A stretch of DNA of 64,000 nt from Cryptomeria japonica (lineage: Eukaryota > Streptophyta > Pinopsida > Cupressales > Cupressaceae), in assembly GCF_030272615.1 (NCBI RefSeq), contig NC_081414.1, positions 812,609,069-812,673,068 of the forward strand, written 5' to 3'. Each line of letters opens with the position of its first letter. Positions within the stretch are counted from its first letter, which is position 1. Made by a program: the position numbers and the translations under genes. A model generated the notes under the pieces. The model ran no database searches. It worked only from the letters and a program-made list of their open reading frames with translations, and was not told where the DNA came from. This document shows, one piece after another, positions 9,845 through 19,983 of this stretch.

Positions 9845-9858
9845 AAAGAGGAGCAAAA
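9845..9858 (+). promoter_or_regulatory. Polypurine tract of Tat-1
   Basis: AAAGAGGAGCAAAA directly precedes the TGTAGACG start of the LTR. The minus-strand Tat-3 has the equivalent AAAGAGGGGCAAA before TGTAGACACC, which supports the assignment. Confidence 0.8.
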
Positions 9859-10287
9859 TGTAGACGTATAAAAATGACCATATTCCTAAAATGAATATTT
9901 TATGTTCATTTTCCTATTTAATTAAATCCAATTTAATTAAATTATCCACATTCTTCTATTTAATTAAGTAAATCACTTGATTAAATTCACTATACCATTT
10001 AATGAATAAATCATTTTATTCAATTAAATCCTCCTAGCCACTTTTAATTAAATTCAAATTTAATTAAATAGTTATCCTAAATTGAATAAATCAAATTTAT
10101 TTAATTCCAACCAAATTGAATGAAAATCAAAATAATTCAATTAAATCCTATTATCCTCCATCCACTTGCAAAAACCCAAACCCCTTCCTAATCCCTTCTA
10201 GAATCTTCTAATCGATTCTAATTAACCTAACCCTCCTCTAAACTTTGTCACATCCCTAAGCAAAGGGAGGTCACTTCTCAAAATGGC

Positions 10288-10441
10288 CCAAAGTCTTGGA
10301 TAACCATTGAAGGTTTTCAACCTTCAACCACCAAAAACCCCAAAGTCTTTGAAAACCATTGAAGGTTTCCAACCTTCAACCACTTAATCCCCAAAGTCTC
10401 CAATAACCATTAATGGTTATTTCAAACCCTCCCACATGGTT
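10288..10441. repeat. 51-52-bp tandem triplication inside the Tat-1 LTR
   Basis: Units start at 10288, 10340 and 10391 with CCAAAGTCT, followed by AACCATTGAAGGTTT (AACCATTAATGGTTA in the third). The first two contain the hairpin-forming GAAGGTTTTCAACCTTC or a close variant. It lies in the U3 region, upstream of the TATA box. Confidence 0.85.
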
Positions 10442-10779
10442 AAAACATTTGTTTTGACTCAACCTCTATCCCACCCAAGGGTCTCATCAGGTCATTAATG
10501 CTTTGACCATGATTATCTCTTAATCATTTGCACAAAGGTTTATCCTTGGATTAACTCTTAATCCAATGGATAATCTTAACTTAGACTTGACCCTTAGCCT
10601 TTAGATAACCATGAGGTCTCCTCAGGCCTTTAATGCCTCCAACCTCTTCTTTCAACCCAATCCTATGTTGACATTTGTCATCATTTCATTGGTGCAAATT
10701 GTGCACATGGATCCTCAACTTTCAAACCTGGCCCTTGATTAAACCTTTTAATCCTGACCATCCATTGCCCTGTTTGTGC

Positions 10780-10789
10780 TATAAATAGA
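10780..10789 (+). promoter_or_regulatory. Putative TATA box of the Tat-1 LTR
   Basis: TATAAATAGA matches the plant TATA consensus. It lies about 540 bp before the LTR end, leaving U3 of about 0.95 kb upstream. Confidence 0.6.
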
Positions 10790-11318
10790 GCTCTCATTCC
10801 TCCATTTTAAACAATCATCTTTCAAATTTGAAGCATCACACTTATGCTCAAATTGTTTCAAGCTTTCATATTATCTTATGCTCATCATTTAGCCTCTTTT
10901 AGATCATAAATTAATCATGAATATGCATGCTAGAGTAATTTATTTATCATTTTAGTTCAATCATAGATTAAATATAGTATGCTAGGATAGTATTCATACT
11001 AACCTCGTCATCTTATCATTTAGTTTGTTGCATTTCTAGCATCTCATCTAGCTTATAACACATCTCATACTAAGATCAGCTAAAATCTCTCTCATTCTCA
11101 TATTTGCCATCCCTAAGCCATTTTGCTCACTAATCTGAGAGCAAAACATTGGTTTGAGGGACATTGTGAGATAGAGAACCATGGGACCCTCCTTGGGAAG
11201 CTGAGTAACGCATCGTTACTCCATAGCTTGCATCAAGAAGTCCTGTGTGTGTGTGTGGATTGGTATTTTACGTATTTTTCACATTTTAAATTCTAACAAC
11301 CCACTTTTCCCACATACA

Positions 11319-13530
11319 GGAACATTCAAAGAAATAGGCTCTAAGACAACAAGACCAGGTGCCAAAGAAGAACCAACAAACTATAGAGTGGCATCACACT
11401 GTCGAGTCATGGATCATCAAAAGCATTTATGCTCACATGCACGCTAATTACGATGGAAGTAAGAACCACCAACTGAGGTTGTACATGATTCAAGAGCATC
11501 ATGATCCATGGAATAGGCTTCCAAAACCATGTCAGGTGAAGGAGAAGGCCCAACCAATGAAACAGGAGGTGTATCTGGGATAGGCACCACACTTATAGCA
11601 ACTGGTGCCCTACTACACTTCACTCAAGGAGCAGTCAGAGGAATAAAGGGTGCCAATGCAAGTTGTAAAGCATGAGCGAGTGGTGATGAATGAACTTGAG
11701 AAGAATGCTTCCCTTTCTCATAATGGCAGTCAAGGGACATCGGCCATGATTGGGATCTCAAAAGGAGAGCGGGTGGCGTACTTTGACAACATAGGTGTCT
11801 TTCCCTTGTCTGCACTATATGTAGTCATAGGAATAGAAGAAACCACTAGAAGTTGTGCATTCTTAGGCAGACATGGAGGTCTATTTGGGAGAGGAAGCTT
11901 AGCCTTGACCCCCAATGATAAAGAAACATGAAGCACCAATTTCTCCAAGACCAGAATATATAGAGAAGAGGTTGATGCAGGAAGTGAAAATGAAAAGCTA
12001 GGCTACGCTAATCTAGGAGCCAACTCCCCCATCTTATACTGATAGTATGTGTGGTACATCAAATCGCCATGGGGAAGAATGGGCCCCACTAGAGTAGGCC
12101 AAAAATGTTCTACCAACCAAAAAATCCTCATGAACTACCAGGGGTTGATATCTAGTATCCTAGATAACATGCACCGAACCCTCATGGGGAAACTTGAGAC
12201 ATTTATGAATTACTAAAGGTACCACCTCCATGGAAATCAACCAAATAATGCCTAGCTTAGCTCAAAGTAGGTCTGAATCAGGAATGATTGCAAATGTGGA
12301 AGATATAGTCTTAGGCCACACAAGGACCATCAAGGTGATACTACACAAAGGAGGGATAGAAACCTATCATGTGTCCTCAGGGTCATTTGTTACTCATTGT
12401 ACGCAGACCTATGTCATTTATTTATGAAAAGTGTCTCCTCTATAATGACATCGACTCTACATGATGGATCAACGATCGTACTTGTGATAGTTTGACCATT
12501 CAACTTGGCAGGGATGTATAGAGGAGAAGACTCTTCATAATATGGGGCATCTAGAGTGGTGAATGATACAGATACGTCAGACACCTTTCCCTTCTGGCTA
12601 GGAGGCAAGCATATAAGAGTGATATTGATCATGTTCACAAATGGACCATCATTCAAAGAAGGATCCAATGTAGAGATGAAACTTGTCGGATGTGAGGAAA
12701 AGGGATCAATTAGATTTGCAAGTAAATTTTGGTTTTGTCAATGAAATTATTTGACTTATGTTTTTGTGCATCAACTTTGATTGTACCACTGTCTATGTGA
12801 TCCTAGAAAACATGTCAAAGACAATAACATCACTCAGTGTGATGACCAAGAACACAATGGTAGTGACAAAATTTTGATCCATCTTACAAACGTGGATAGG
12901 GTCTACTATTAGACAACTATCTAATCTTAGGAAGGGTAATTAGATTGTCTTTTAACAATCACTACAGTATGCTCAAATAAGAGTCATTCAATTTTGTGAA
13001 GACTCTATTTTGATGCAAACCTTATCCAATAGTTGTCAGAGGGGAAACCACGACATTAGCTATTGCCTTATTCTTCCTAGACCCTTATGTGCATGCACCT
13101 ACAAAGGACCCGTCGTGGGGGTTCGAAGTAGAATCTCCAAACTAAGACATGGTGTGTTGATAGTTTGTAAGCACAAAACACATATTAGAAAATTTTTGAT
13201 ATCGATTGAGAGATAGTTTCTCCCTCAATTTCAGCAACAGATTGCTAACAACATCCTCTATAGAACGCTATTTGGCATGGAAAAGGTGATTTTTGTGGAA
13301 ATTTATTGATATAATGAGATAAAATCGGTGATCTTTTCATTGGGTTTCTATTTACAATGAACAAGGTTAGTGATAGTGACCCTTCTGCCAATGTTAACAT
13401 GAAACTACCTAAGGAAAATTTCCATAACCTGATCAAAGGTGTAGATAGAATGATCTAGTAGAGAGTTATATCATTCTAACATGGTACTCTTAAGGGACTG
13501 TGTGATCTATAAATGATCCTACTTATGAAT
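11319..13530 (-). mobile_element. Tat-2: decayed minus-strand Tat-like element, protease/linker part
   Basis: Only one domain is recognisable: a protease-like segment at 12414-12668 on minus. The rest (11319-12400 and 12700-13530) has short broken minus-strand frames and no motif I can name. It continues beyond the LINE insertion as the gag-like piece at 23050-23690. Gag lying at higher coordinates than protease agrees with one minus-strand element split by the LINE. Confidence 0.5.
12414..12668 (-). pseudogene. Retroviral-type aspartic protease remnant of Tat-2
   Basis: The 84 codons include LYIPAKLNGQTITSTIVDPS followed by CRVDVIIEETLF. This matches the region around the active-site D-(T/S/P)-G of Tat proteases, where a beta-strand of the form L-x-I-P-x-x-(L/I)-N-G leads into VDPG-S/C-R-V-N-V-I. 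The active-site Gly is Ser here (DPS), so it would be inactive. Flanking frames are broken. Homology was judged by eye only. Confidence 0.55.
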
Positions 13531-13547
13531 CACTTAATCAGTTTGTT
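13531..13547. repeat. Target-site duplication of the LINE, left copy
   Basis: CACTTAATCAGTTTGTT, identical over 17 bp to 21692-21708. Confidence 0.93.
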
Positions 13548-13788
13548 CTGATTAATATGAAAAATAGGTTTTAAGGACCTGAAACCTTTAACAAATTAGC
13601 ATAATATAGTTCATCAAAAAGTATCCAGACCAGCTTTGAAACAACTTACAAAAAGACTGGCAAAAAGGCCAGTAAACCAAACGGATAGCTAAAGAAAGGA
13701 ACAACAAAGTGAAAAAACCAGAAAAAAGACACAGACAAATAGCAACTATAAAGACTTAAGAAGATCAGCTGCCTTATTGACCAGTTGG
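13548..13788 (-). other. 3' untranslated end of the LINE
   Basis: No coding frame. It is A-rich on plus and ends at the left target-site duplication without an A or simple-repeat tail. Confidence 0.6.
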
Positions 13789-15656
13789 TCATAGTTTGCC
13801 GAAGCAACTTTGAGTTCTTCCATATCCTTGTTTGGCTTCTTCTCCTTCCTTTTGTCCTTTGGTCCTTGTTCTAGGTCCTTGCACTTCTCCCGTACCTTCA
13901 ATGTCAGGTTCCAGCTCCAAGGAATCCTTCTTGTTCTCTAGTTTGCTGATGAGAATTTTGGTATTGCCGGTCGAGGCCTTCAGAATGCTATAGCTTTGTT
14001 CAGCAATACTTTTGAGGTATTTTTCAATTTTGTTGAATTTGTTGTCAGTTTCCGCCATTCTATGGTTTGTAGCATTGTCATTGGTCTTTAACTCTATCAG
14101 TGCCTTCTCAATTTGCTCAAACCTAGGGTTGAAGGAATCTCTGATCTCTTTAGCTCTAGTGATAGTTTTACTCAAATCCTCAACATATTCCGCCATAGAT
14201 TTGCCTTCACCAATACTAATTGTCTCCAGAATTTGGACCTTGTGGTTTAGCTTCTTATTATCCTTCATAGCTTTCTTGTAACTAGTAATTAACTAATCGA
14301 TGGTGTCCACAAAACCTTTCAATCCCTCAATGGGAGGATTTGAAGAGGGGTTTTCTCACTAGATTTGTCCTGTTCATTTTTGGGGACGTCGCCACTAGTG
14401 ATCTTATTGATATTTCCATCAACCCTTTGATCAAAACCCTCCCCTATGATCTCCTCCTCCAATTTCTGGTCGACGATAGGATCGTTTCTCTACACTTTTT
14501 CCTCTAGCTCTATATCATTATCTTCCTGCCTCTTCTATTTGTTCCTTATCTGAATGGAAGTTTTAGTTTTCTTTTTCCCAGGAGACTGGGGTTCATCCTT
14601 CTCAGAATCTTCAGAGACCTTCAGAGAGGAGGAGGAGGTGATCTGGAAAACCTTTTCTTTAGATTTTTTCTCACCCTTCAAGGAGGAGGGCTTGGTACTC
14701 ACCTATTTTCTTTTCTTACCAATTTCAGCTTCAAATTCATTCACACTCTCTTCAGACTCACTCATTGAATCACTTTTTGACTCCTTACCCATAGAAAAAC
14801 TAGAATCTGACCCTTCCTCATCAAACTCAGAGATTGAAGGCTGGGGATGGGCAATTTGGTTGGCTTTTAGATGGTCATAAATTAACACCATAAGACCTTG
14901 ATGCATGGTTGTATCACCCTTAGGGTTCTCTCTATGGGCTTTAATGGTAGCATTCATTGAACACAATAGGAAATATAGAATATTAACTTTTTCATCATAC
15001 CTAAAATGATTAAGCAATACAAAATGATAGCCATACACTTTTGTGAACCTGCCATCCAAGGTAATATAATGCATAATAGCAAGCGAAACCTCCCTCCATG
15101 GCTTAACAAATTCCCTAGGCGGGTAGTAGATTTTACTTATCTTTATGAGGTGCTTCTTCTCCTTTGTCATTTCAGGGTATCACTCAATAGCCTCCTTGCT
15201 CAATTTTTTGTCTCTGTAGTAATTTATTCCTTCCCTGCAAAGACCCGTGACTTGAGCAATTAGGTCTTCATCAATGGAGATTGTTTGATCTCCCATCTTC
15301 AGGGTGCCCTTCCTCTAGTTTTTGCAAAAAAGTTAGTGATTGTGGCGTCCCTCCCATGGAGCCTCTCCATAAACTTCGTAAACCTGCCCTTCTGCAAGAT
15401 GTTCCAAATTACCTCTTTTTTTCCACTCCTTATAGTTACTGGGTTCATAGCAGCATCTATTTCCTCCCATTTTTTCACTTTTCAAAATAGAAGGCCAAGA
15501 GTTGCAGAGAGATATAGGCAAGAAATTTCTCGAAGAAGCCACATATACCCAGAAAGCATGGGAAAAGGTGGCTTTTGTCTTGTAATAAATGGTACTGACA
15601 TTATTATAATTACTTATAGCCCTCCTATTAATTTGTTTCATCGTCATTTTGTCCAT
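13789..15656 (-). pseudogene. Third coding block (ORF3-like) of the LINE, unknown function
   Basis: Broken frames follow each other on minus: 15656-15333, then after a frame change about 15290-14703, then 14700-13789. Readable parts, in order, are a Trp-containing globular region (EWKKRGNLEHLAEGQVYEVY; IDEDLIAQVTGLCREGINYY; LDGRFTKVYGYHFVLLNHFR), an acidic Ser/Glu stretch (SDSMSESEESVNEFEAEIG), a Lys-rich stretch, and a predicted coiled coil (RFEQIEKALIELKTN, then KFNKIEKYLKSIAEQ). I do not recognise the family. It lies inside the LINE's target-site duplications, so it moved with the element. It may be a captured gene or an older transposon ORF. Confidence 0.6.
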
Positions 15657-15880
15657 TTATGATTTTTGGCGTACTATTGTATCAATCCATGAATATGATC
15701 GATCTGACATCATCAAGGAGACCCTCTTCACCCTTCCAGGTAACCATATTATTGTGGTTGACCATCACGTTGGCTGCCCAGTTAGCTAGGCCATTAGCTT
15801 CATGGTAAATGTGGGAAATAAAGCATTTCTCAAAAGTGTTGATGAGATCTTTAGTAGCCTTCATTATGTTATTGATAGTC

Positions 15881-16084
15881 TATGAAGGCTTAGAAGTTCC
15901 TTTTAGGCACTTAATGATGTTATTTGAATCCCCCTCAATCCATAGATAGAGACAGTTCCATATTTTAGCCAAGAGAGTGCCTTATGAAGTCTTAGAAGTT
16001 CCTTTTAGGCACTTAATGATGTTATTTGAATCCCCCTCAATCCATAGATAGAGACAGTTCCATATTTTAGCTAGGAGAATGCCT
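15881..16084. repeat. 102-bp tandem duplication inside the LINE RNase H
   Basis: 15881-15982 and 15983-16084 are almost identical; differences are mainly GGCT/GTCT near the start and CCAAGAGAGT/CTAGGAGAAT near the end. The length is 34 codons, so the frame is kept. The duplicated part encodes the WIEGDSNNIIKCLKG region of RNase H. Confidence 0.9.
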
Positions 16085-16320
16085 TGGAGAGTAGCCATAT
16101 CTTCCACCATGTGATTAGTTTGGCAGCCTATAAGAACATCAATCATTTCCTTACAACTACCATTTTCATCTCTGAGAATTGCACCACATCCCGCAGGGCC
16201 AAGATTGCCTTTGGCAGCTCTGTCAAAGTTGATTTTGAGCCAACCATGAGGGGTAGTGTTCCATCTAGCTTCTAGTCTCTTTCTTTGTTTGGGATAAGTA
16301 CTACCGACACTCTTCAGATT

Positions 16321-16743
16321 CTAGGAGTTGAAAATGTGAGTTCCCAAGGGGTTGGCAAAAATGCAAGGATCCCCAATGATCCCAATGTTCTCCACAATAG
16401 CCCTTTGAATTTTGTGGAAAACAATAGCCTGGGTGAGAGAAGTGTCCCTAAAGATGTGGTTGTTCCTTTCTTTCCACATCCCCCATAGGATGTGAGGGAG
16501 AGATAGCTGCCACAAAGATCTCAAAGTGGGGTTAGACCAATGATAACTCCAAGAATGGAACAATTCACTAATAGTGTTAGGAAACACCCATTCCATGCAA
16601 AAATTCTTAAGAAATCTTTCCCAAATTGAAATAGTGAAGGAACAGTGGATGGCCAAATGGTCCATAGACTCTTCCTCCTCAAGACATAAAGCACACCTAT
16701 TTGGGAAGGAAAAACCTCTAACCTTAAGATTATCTAAGGTCAA
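16321..16743 (-). CDS. LINE zf-RVT segment
   Basis: 140 codons starting at the linker. It contains C-x2-C...H-x4-C (CALCLEEEESMDHLAIHC), then WERFL and WSNPTLRSLW, and ends in LWGMWKERNNHIF. This zinc-binding-in-reverse-transcriptase layout is typical of plant L1 ORF2 between RT and RNase H. Confidence 0.85.
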   Translation of the reverse strand: MTLDNLKVRGFSFPNRCALCLEEEESMDHLAIHCSFTISIWERFLKNFCMEWVFPNTISELFHSWSYHWSNPTLRSLWQLSLPHILWGMWKERNNHIFRDTSLTQAIVFHKIQRAIVENIGIIGDPCIFANPLGTHIFNS

Positions 16744-17781
16744 GATTTTGTTTTGAAGGATTGTCTAATAGAAAAAGTTGATCTTAGAGATAAGACCCTT
16801 TATCCAGGCTTTAGACCAAAGGGGATTCTCTAAGGGGGCAGGGGAAAGAATACCATACATTGAAGAGATAGTAATATTGCCTTTGGGTTCATATTTCCAA
16901 ATAAGATAATCTTCTTTATTGTACAACTAGGCAGAAGATAGATGGTTCTTAAGATTGATAAGGTCGAGGTGGATACTTTCAATGTTCTTCCATTTATCAC
17001 CTATCCAATACCCCTCAAATAAGGAGCCAAAGATTCTAATACAGAGGGCAGAAAAAGGGGCCCAATCAGGGATATCAATCAAAGGCTTATCAAGAAGCCA
17101 AGTATCCTCCCAAAATCTAACTTTCCTACCATTACCAACTCTCCATTTCACCCCTTTAGCAATGTTGTCTTTACACTTATAGGCATGATTCTAGATATGG
17201 GACCCATTAATACTGAAATTAGAATTGATGAAAGAGAGAAGAGAAGAAGACAAAAGAGGACACTTACTTCTCCAAATTTTACACCATTCACTATAAGAGT
17301 GGAACAGTCTACAAACCTATCTAGACAAAAGAGATTCATTAAGGGTCCGTATTTTTCTCAGGCCCAGACCACCTTTACTTTTCGATCTGCACACCTTGTC
17401 CCAAGCCACTAAAGTCATTCTTTTCTTTTCCTCAACCCCTGACCAAAGAAAAAAAATTTGAATTTTCTCAATAGCATCAGCATACTTAACTGGAATTCTG
17501 AAGAGGCTAAGGGCATAAATAGGTATGCTTTGAAGGGATTCTTTAAGAATTTAAAGCTTGCCAGCCTATCTTAAAAGAGCACCTTTCCAACCAGCAAGAT
17601 TTCTTTCAAATTTATCCACCAGAGAGCTCCAAAAGGAATCAGGTGGAGTAATGCCTAGGGGGAGACTAAGATAAGCAGTAGGAAGATCATCAATGCGACA
17701 TTCCAGAATTCTGCAAATTTTGTGTTGTCTTCTCTCAAGTGTGTTGATAAAAAACACTTCACTTTTATCCCAGTTGATAAG

Positions 17782-18381
17782 CTAGCTAGAAGAAGAATTA
17801 AAATTACAAAGGGTGTGCTTCAGAATTTTGGCTTTCGAAATGATTGAGTCCCCCATAACAATGGTATCATCCACAAACTGTTGGTGGGAGAAAACATGAT
17901 CAGCCGAGGAAGATTGGAGACCTTTAAAAATACCTTTACTCACCATACTTTCCATGGACCTACCAAAACATCCAGCCATAATAGCGAAGAGGATAGGGGA
18001 AATGGGGTCCCCTTGCCTCAGACCTCTGGAGGCTTGAAATAAGGAGGAGGGAGATCCATTAGCAAGAACACCAAAGGAGGCAGAGGAGATGAGATACTTG
18101 AAAAGGTCCACACATTTGTTAGAGAAGCCAAAAGCCAAAAGGACCTTCATGAGGAAAGACCAATCAACCCGGTCATAGGCCTTAGAAAGGTCAAGCTTGA
18201 GGATAAAACCTTGTTTCTTAGCCATAACAAGGGAATGGGTATTCTCATGGATAGTTAAGATGGAATCAAGAATTTGTCTTCCTGACATAAAACCATTTTG
18301 TTGGTGAGTAATCAAAGAAGGAAGGACTTTCAGGATTCTAGAAGTTAGGACCTTGGAAATTATCTTATAAAAGAGTTGCAT
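17782..18381 (-). CDS. LINE reverse transcriptase core (intact segment)
   Basis: 199 open codons with NGFMSGRQILDSILTIHE, LDLSKAYDRVDW (first catalytic Asp), ASRGLRQGDPISPILF and QQFVDDTIVMG (catalytic Asp pair; FVDD replaces the common FADD). The upstream fingers region is in another segment (18623-18360), and a stop separates it from the thumb (17757-17566). Confidence 0.9.
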   Translation of the reverse strand: MQLFYKIISKVLTSRILKVLPSLITHQQNGFMSGRQILDSILTIHENTHSLVMAKKQGFILKLDLSKAYDRVDWSFLMKVLLAFGFSNKCVDLFKYLISSASFGVLANGSPSSLFQASRGLRQGDPISPILFAIMAGCFGRSMESMVSKGIFKGLQSSSADHVFSHQQFVDDTIVMGDSIISKAKILKHTLCNFNSSSS

Positions 18382-19322
18382 AAGTTGATTGGCTTGAACT
18401 TATCCATGGATTCAACACCTTGAATTTTGGGGATTAAATAAATGAAGGTGCCCTTAATCTCTTTCAGAAGTTTTCTAGCCCCAAAAAACTCTTTGACCCC
18501 ACTGGAGATATCTTTCCCAACAATATCCCAGAATTCTTGGAAGAAGGACATGGGGAAGCCATCAGGTCTAGGGGCTTTGTTACCATCAAAAGAAAAGATA
18601 ACATTTCTGATCTCCAAGTTCAAACATATTGAAGATACGAAGCCATTCTTCTGCTCATCAATGAGGCAAGGAATGTTCTAAAGGAAAGAAGTTTGAACAT
18701 AAACATGCAGGCTTTGATCCCTACAAAGAAGATCAGTGAAGAATCTTTTGGCCTCATTTCTTATCTCCTCCTCCTTAACCAATTCCCCATTGTCCACCAT
18801 CAGTTTTTTGATCCTATTAGCCACTTTATGTTTAATAGTCGACATATGAAAGAATCTAGTATTCTTATCTCCTTCCTTCAGCCAGATACATCTAGACCTC
18901 TGCTTCCAAAAAACTTCTTCTTTAGCAATGATTTCATGGTATTTTTTGAGGATCTCATTTTCTTCAACAATAGTCACTGTAGAGAATCCATCCTTCTAGA
19001 TTTGGACCTGTATCTTATTGAGGTCTTCTTGAATTTTTCCTTTGGCCTCAAAAATATTCCCAAAGTTGGATTTATTCCAAGTCCTTATATTGTCTTTTAT
19101 ACTTTTGAGTTTCTTCACAACTCTATACATGGCAGTTCCCTCAACTTGAATGTTCCACCATTCTTGAATTTTATGGGTGAGATCCGGATGAAGAGTCCAC
19201 ATTTTTTTGAATCTAAAAGGAATGTTCCTTCTTCTATTTATGGGGTCAGCAAAAAGAGTTATGGGATAGTGGTCAGACCCAACCCAAATGTGAGAAAACA
19301 GAGAATAGAAATAATGTTTGTA

Positions 19323-19943
19323 TCAATCATCATAAATAAGAGCCCTGTCAAGGAGAACTTGAATAAGGTCATTTCCAGCCCTCCTGGTAGTCCAAGTGTA
19401 ATTGCAACCCTGCATTTCTACATCATTCAGAGCATGAGCATTTATAAAATCCATGAGGGCTAGTCTACTTTCCAACTGAGAAGGGCTTCCACCAATTTTT
19501 TCCTCCTCTCTCAAAGGGGTGTTGAAGTCTCCCATGACCAGCCAGCTGAGGTTCTTGAAGTTGTCCCTTATTTTCATAAGTTTTTTCCAAAAAATGGTTC
19601 TAGCTTTCAACGTATTAGGAGCATAAATATTAGTGAGGACCCAAGAGGTTCCATCTTTTAAATGTTCAAATTCAATGCAAGAAAAATTGCTTTCTTGAAT
19701 TAGAACATGACCTTTAACACTATTGAGATTCCAAATAGTTGCAATGCTTCTAGAGGCACCTTCCGAGCTTCCACCACTGATACTCCCAGATTTAAAGAAT
19801 TTCAAAGTTTCAACCTTATCTCTACTCATCTTTATTTCTTGAATAAGAAAAATATCAGGTTTACTATCCCTAATCATATTCCTAATGATACCATGTTTGT
19901 GGGGATTATTGAGTCCCCTAATGTTCCAAGAGACAATCTTCAT
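19323..19943 (-). CDS. LINE endonuclease domain (intact segment)
   Basis: 206 open codons from ATG. They carry the EEP catalytic set N7, E36, D139 and N141 and the structural YAPN motif. The last catalytic motif (GSDH) lies beyond the stop at 19323, near 19275, in the continuing sequence. Family knowledge: this domain nicks target DNA for target-primed reverse transcription. Confidence 0.88.
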   Translation of the reverse strand: MKIVSWNIRGLNNPHKHGIIRNMIRDSKPDIFLIQEIKMSRDKVETLKFFKSGSISGGSSEGASRSIATIWNLNSVKGHVLIQESNFSCIEFEHLKDGTSWVLTNIYAPNTLKARTIFWKKLMKIRDNFKNLSWLVMGDFNTPLREEEKIGGSPSQLESRLALMDFINAHALNDVEMQGCNYTWTTRRAGNDLIQVLLDRALIYDD

Positions 19944-19983
19944 AATTACTTACCAATTCCTAACAGACTTTATGGTTTGAAGG

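Larger units (their letters stand above)
1..11318 (+). mobile_element. Tat-1: Ty3/gypsy LTR retrotransposon of the Tat group, 5' end outside the window
   Basis: The order is a pol frame (G-patch, RT, RNase H, second RNase H, integrase), a long 3' region with an antisense ORF, tandem repeats, a polypurine tract and one LTR. A second, archaeal-type RNase H between the first RNase H and integrase is the known hallmark of the Tat clade. Antisense ORFs and variable tandem repeats downstream of integrase are also known from Tat elements. The 5' LTR, gag and protease would lie upstream of base 1. The element ends at the CA of the LTR at 11318; beyond it lies unrelated minus-strand Tat-like debris, so it is probably nested in that. 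Two stops in pol and two in the antisense ORF make it non-autonomous now. Confidence 0.88.
9859..11318 (+). repeat. 3' LTR of Tat-1 (about 1,460 bp)
   Basis: It starts TGTAGACGTATAAAAATG directly after the polypurine tract and probably ends at ACATACA (11318). The 3' boundary is inferred from the terminal CA, because the 5' LTR is not in the window. The first 300 bp are AT-rich with many TTTAATTAA palindromes. A promoter-like TATAAATAGA lies at 10780. Three copies of a 51-52-bp unit (starting at 10288, 10340 and 10391) each contain CCAAAGTC and an AACCATTGAAGGTT-type inverted repeat. Confidence 0.75.
15682..19943 (-). pseudogene. LINE ORF2: endonuclease, reverse transcriptase, zinc-binding and RNase H domains
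   Basis: In minus order: apurinic-type endonuclease (19943-19323) with MKIVSWNIRGLN (N7), E36 in FLIQEIKMS, D139/N141 in LVMGDFNT, and GSDHYPI just after a stop. RT (about 18980-17566) follows with WLKEGDKNTRFFH, NKAPRPDGFPMSFF, LDLSKAYDRVDW, GLRQGDPISPILF and catalytic FVDD. Then come WRVGNGRKVRFWEDTWL and the zf-RVT zinc module (CALCLEEEESMDHLAIHC, 16700-16600). RNase H is last, near 16270-15682, with an NFDRAA-type start and HEANGLANWAA at the end. It is broken by many stops, and a 102-bp in-frame duplication lies in RNase H. Confidence 0.9.

Noticed and set aside
18693..19463. 256-codon open frame on plus
   Set aside because: It is the complement of LINE ORF2 (endonuclease/RT linker); no domain, and composition typical of an antisense shadow.
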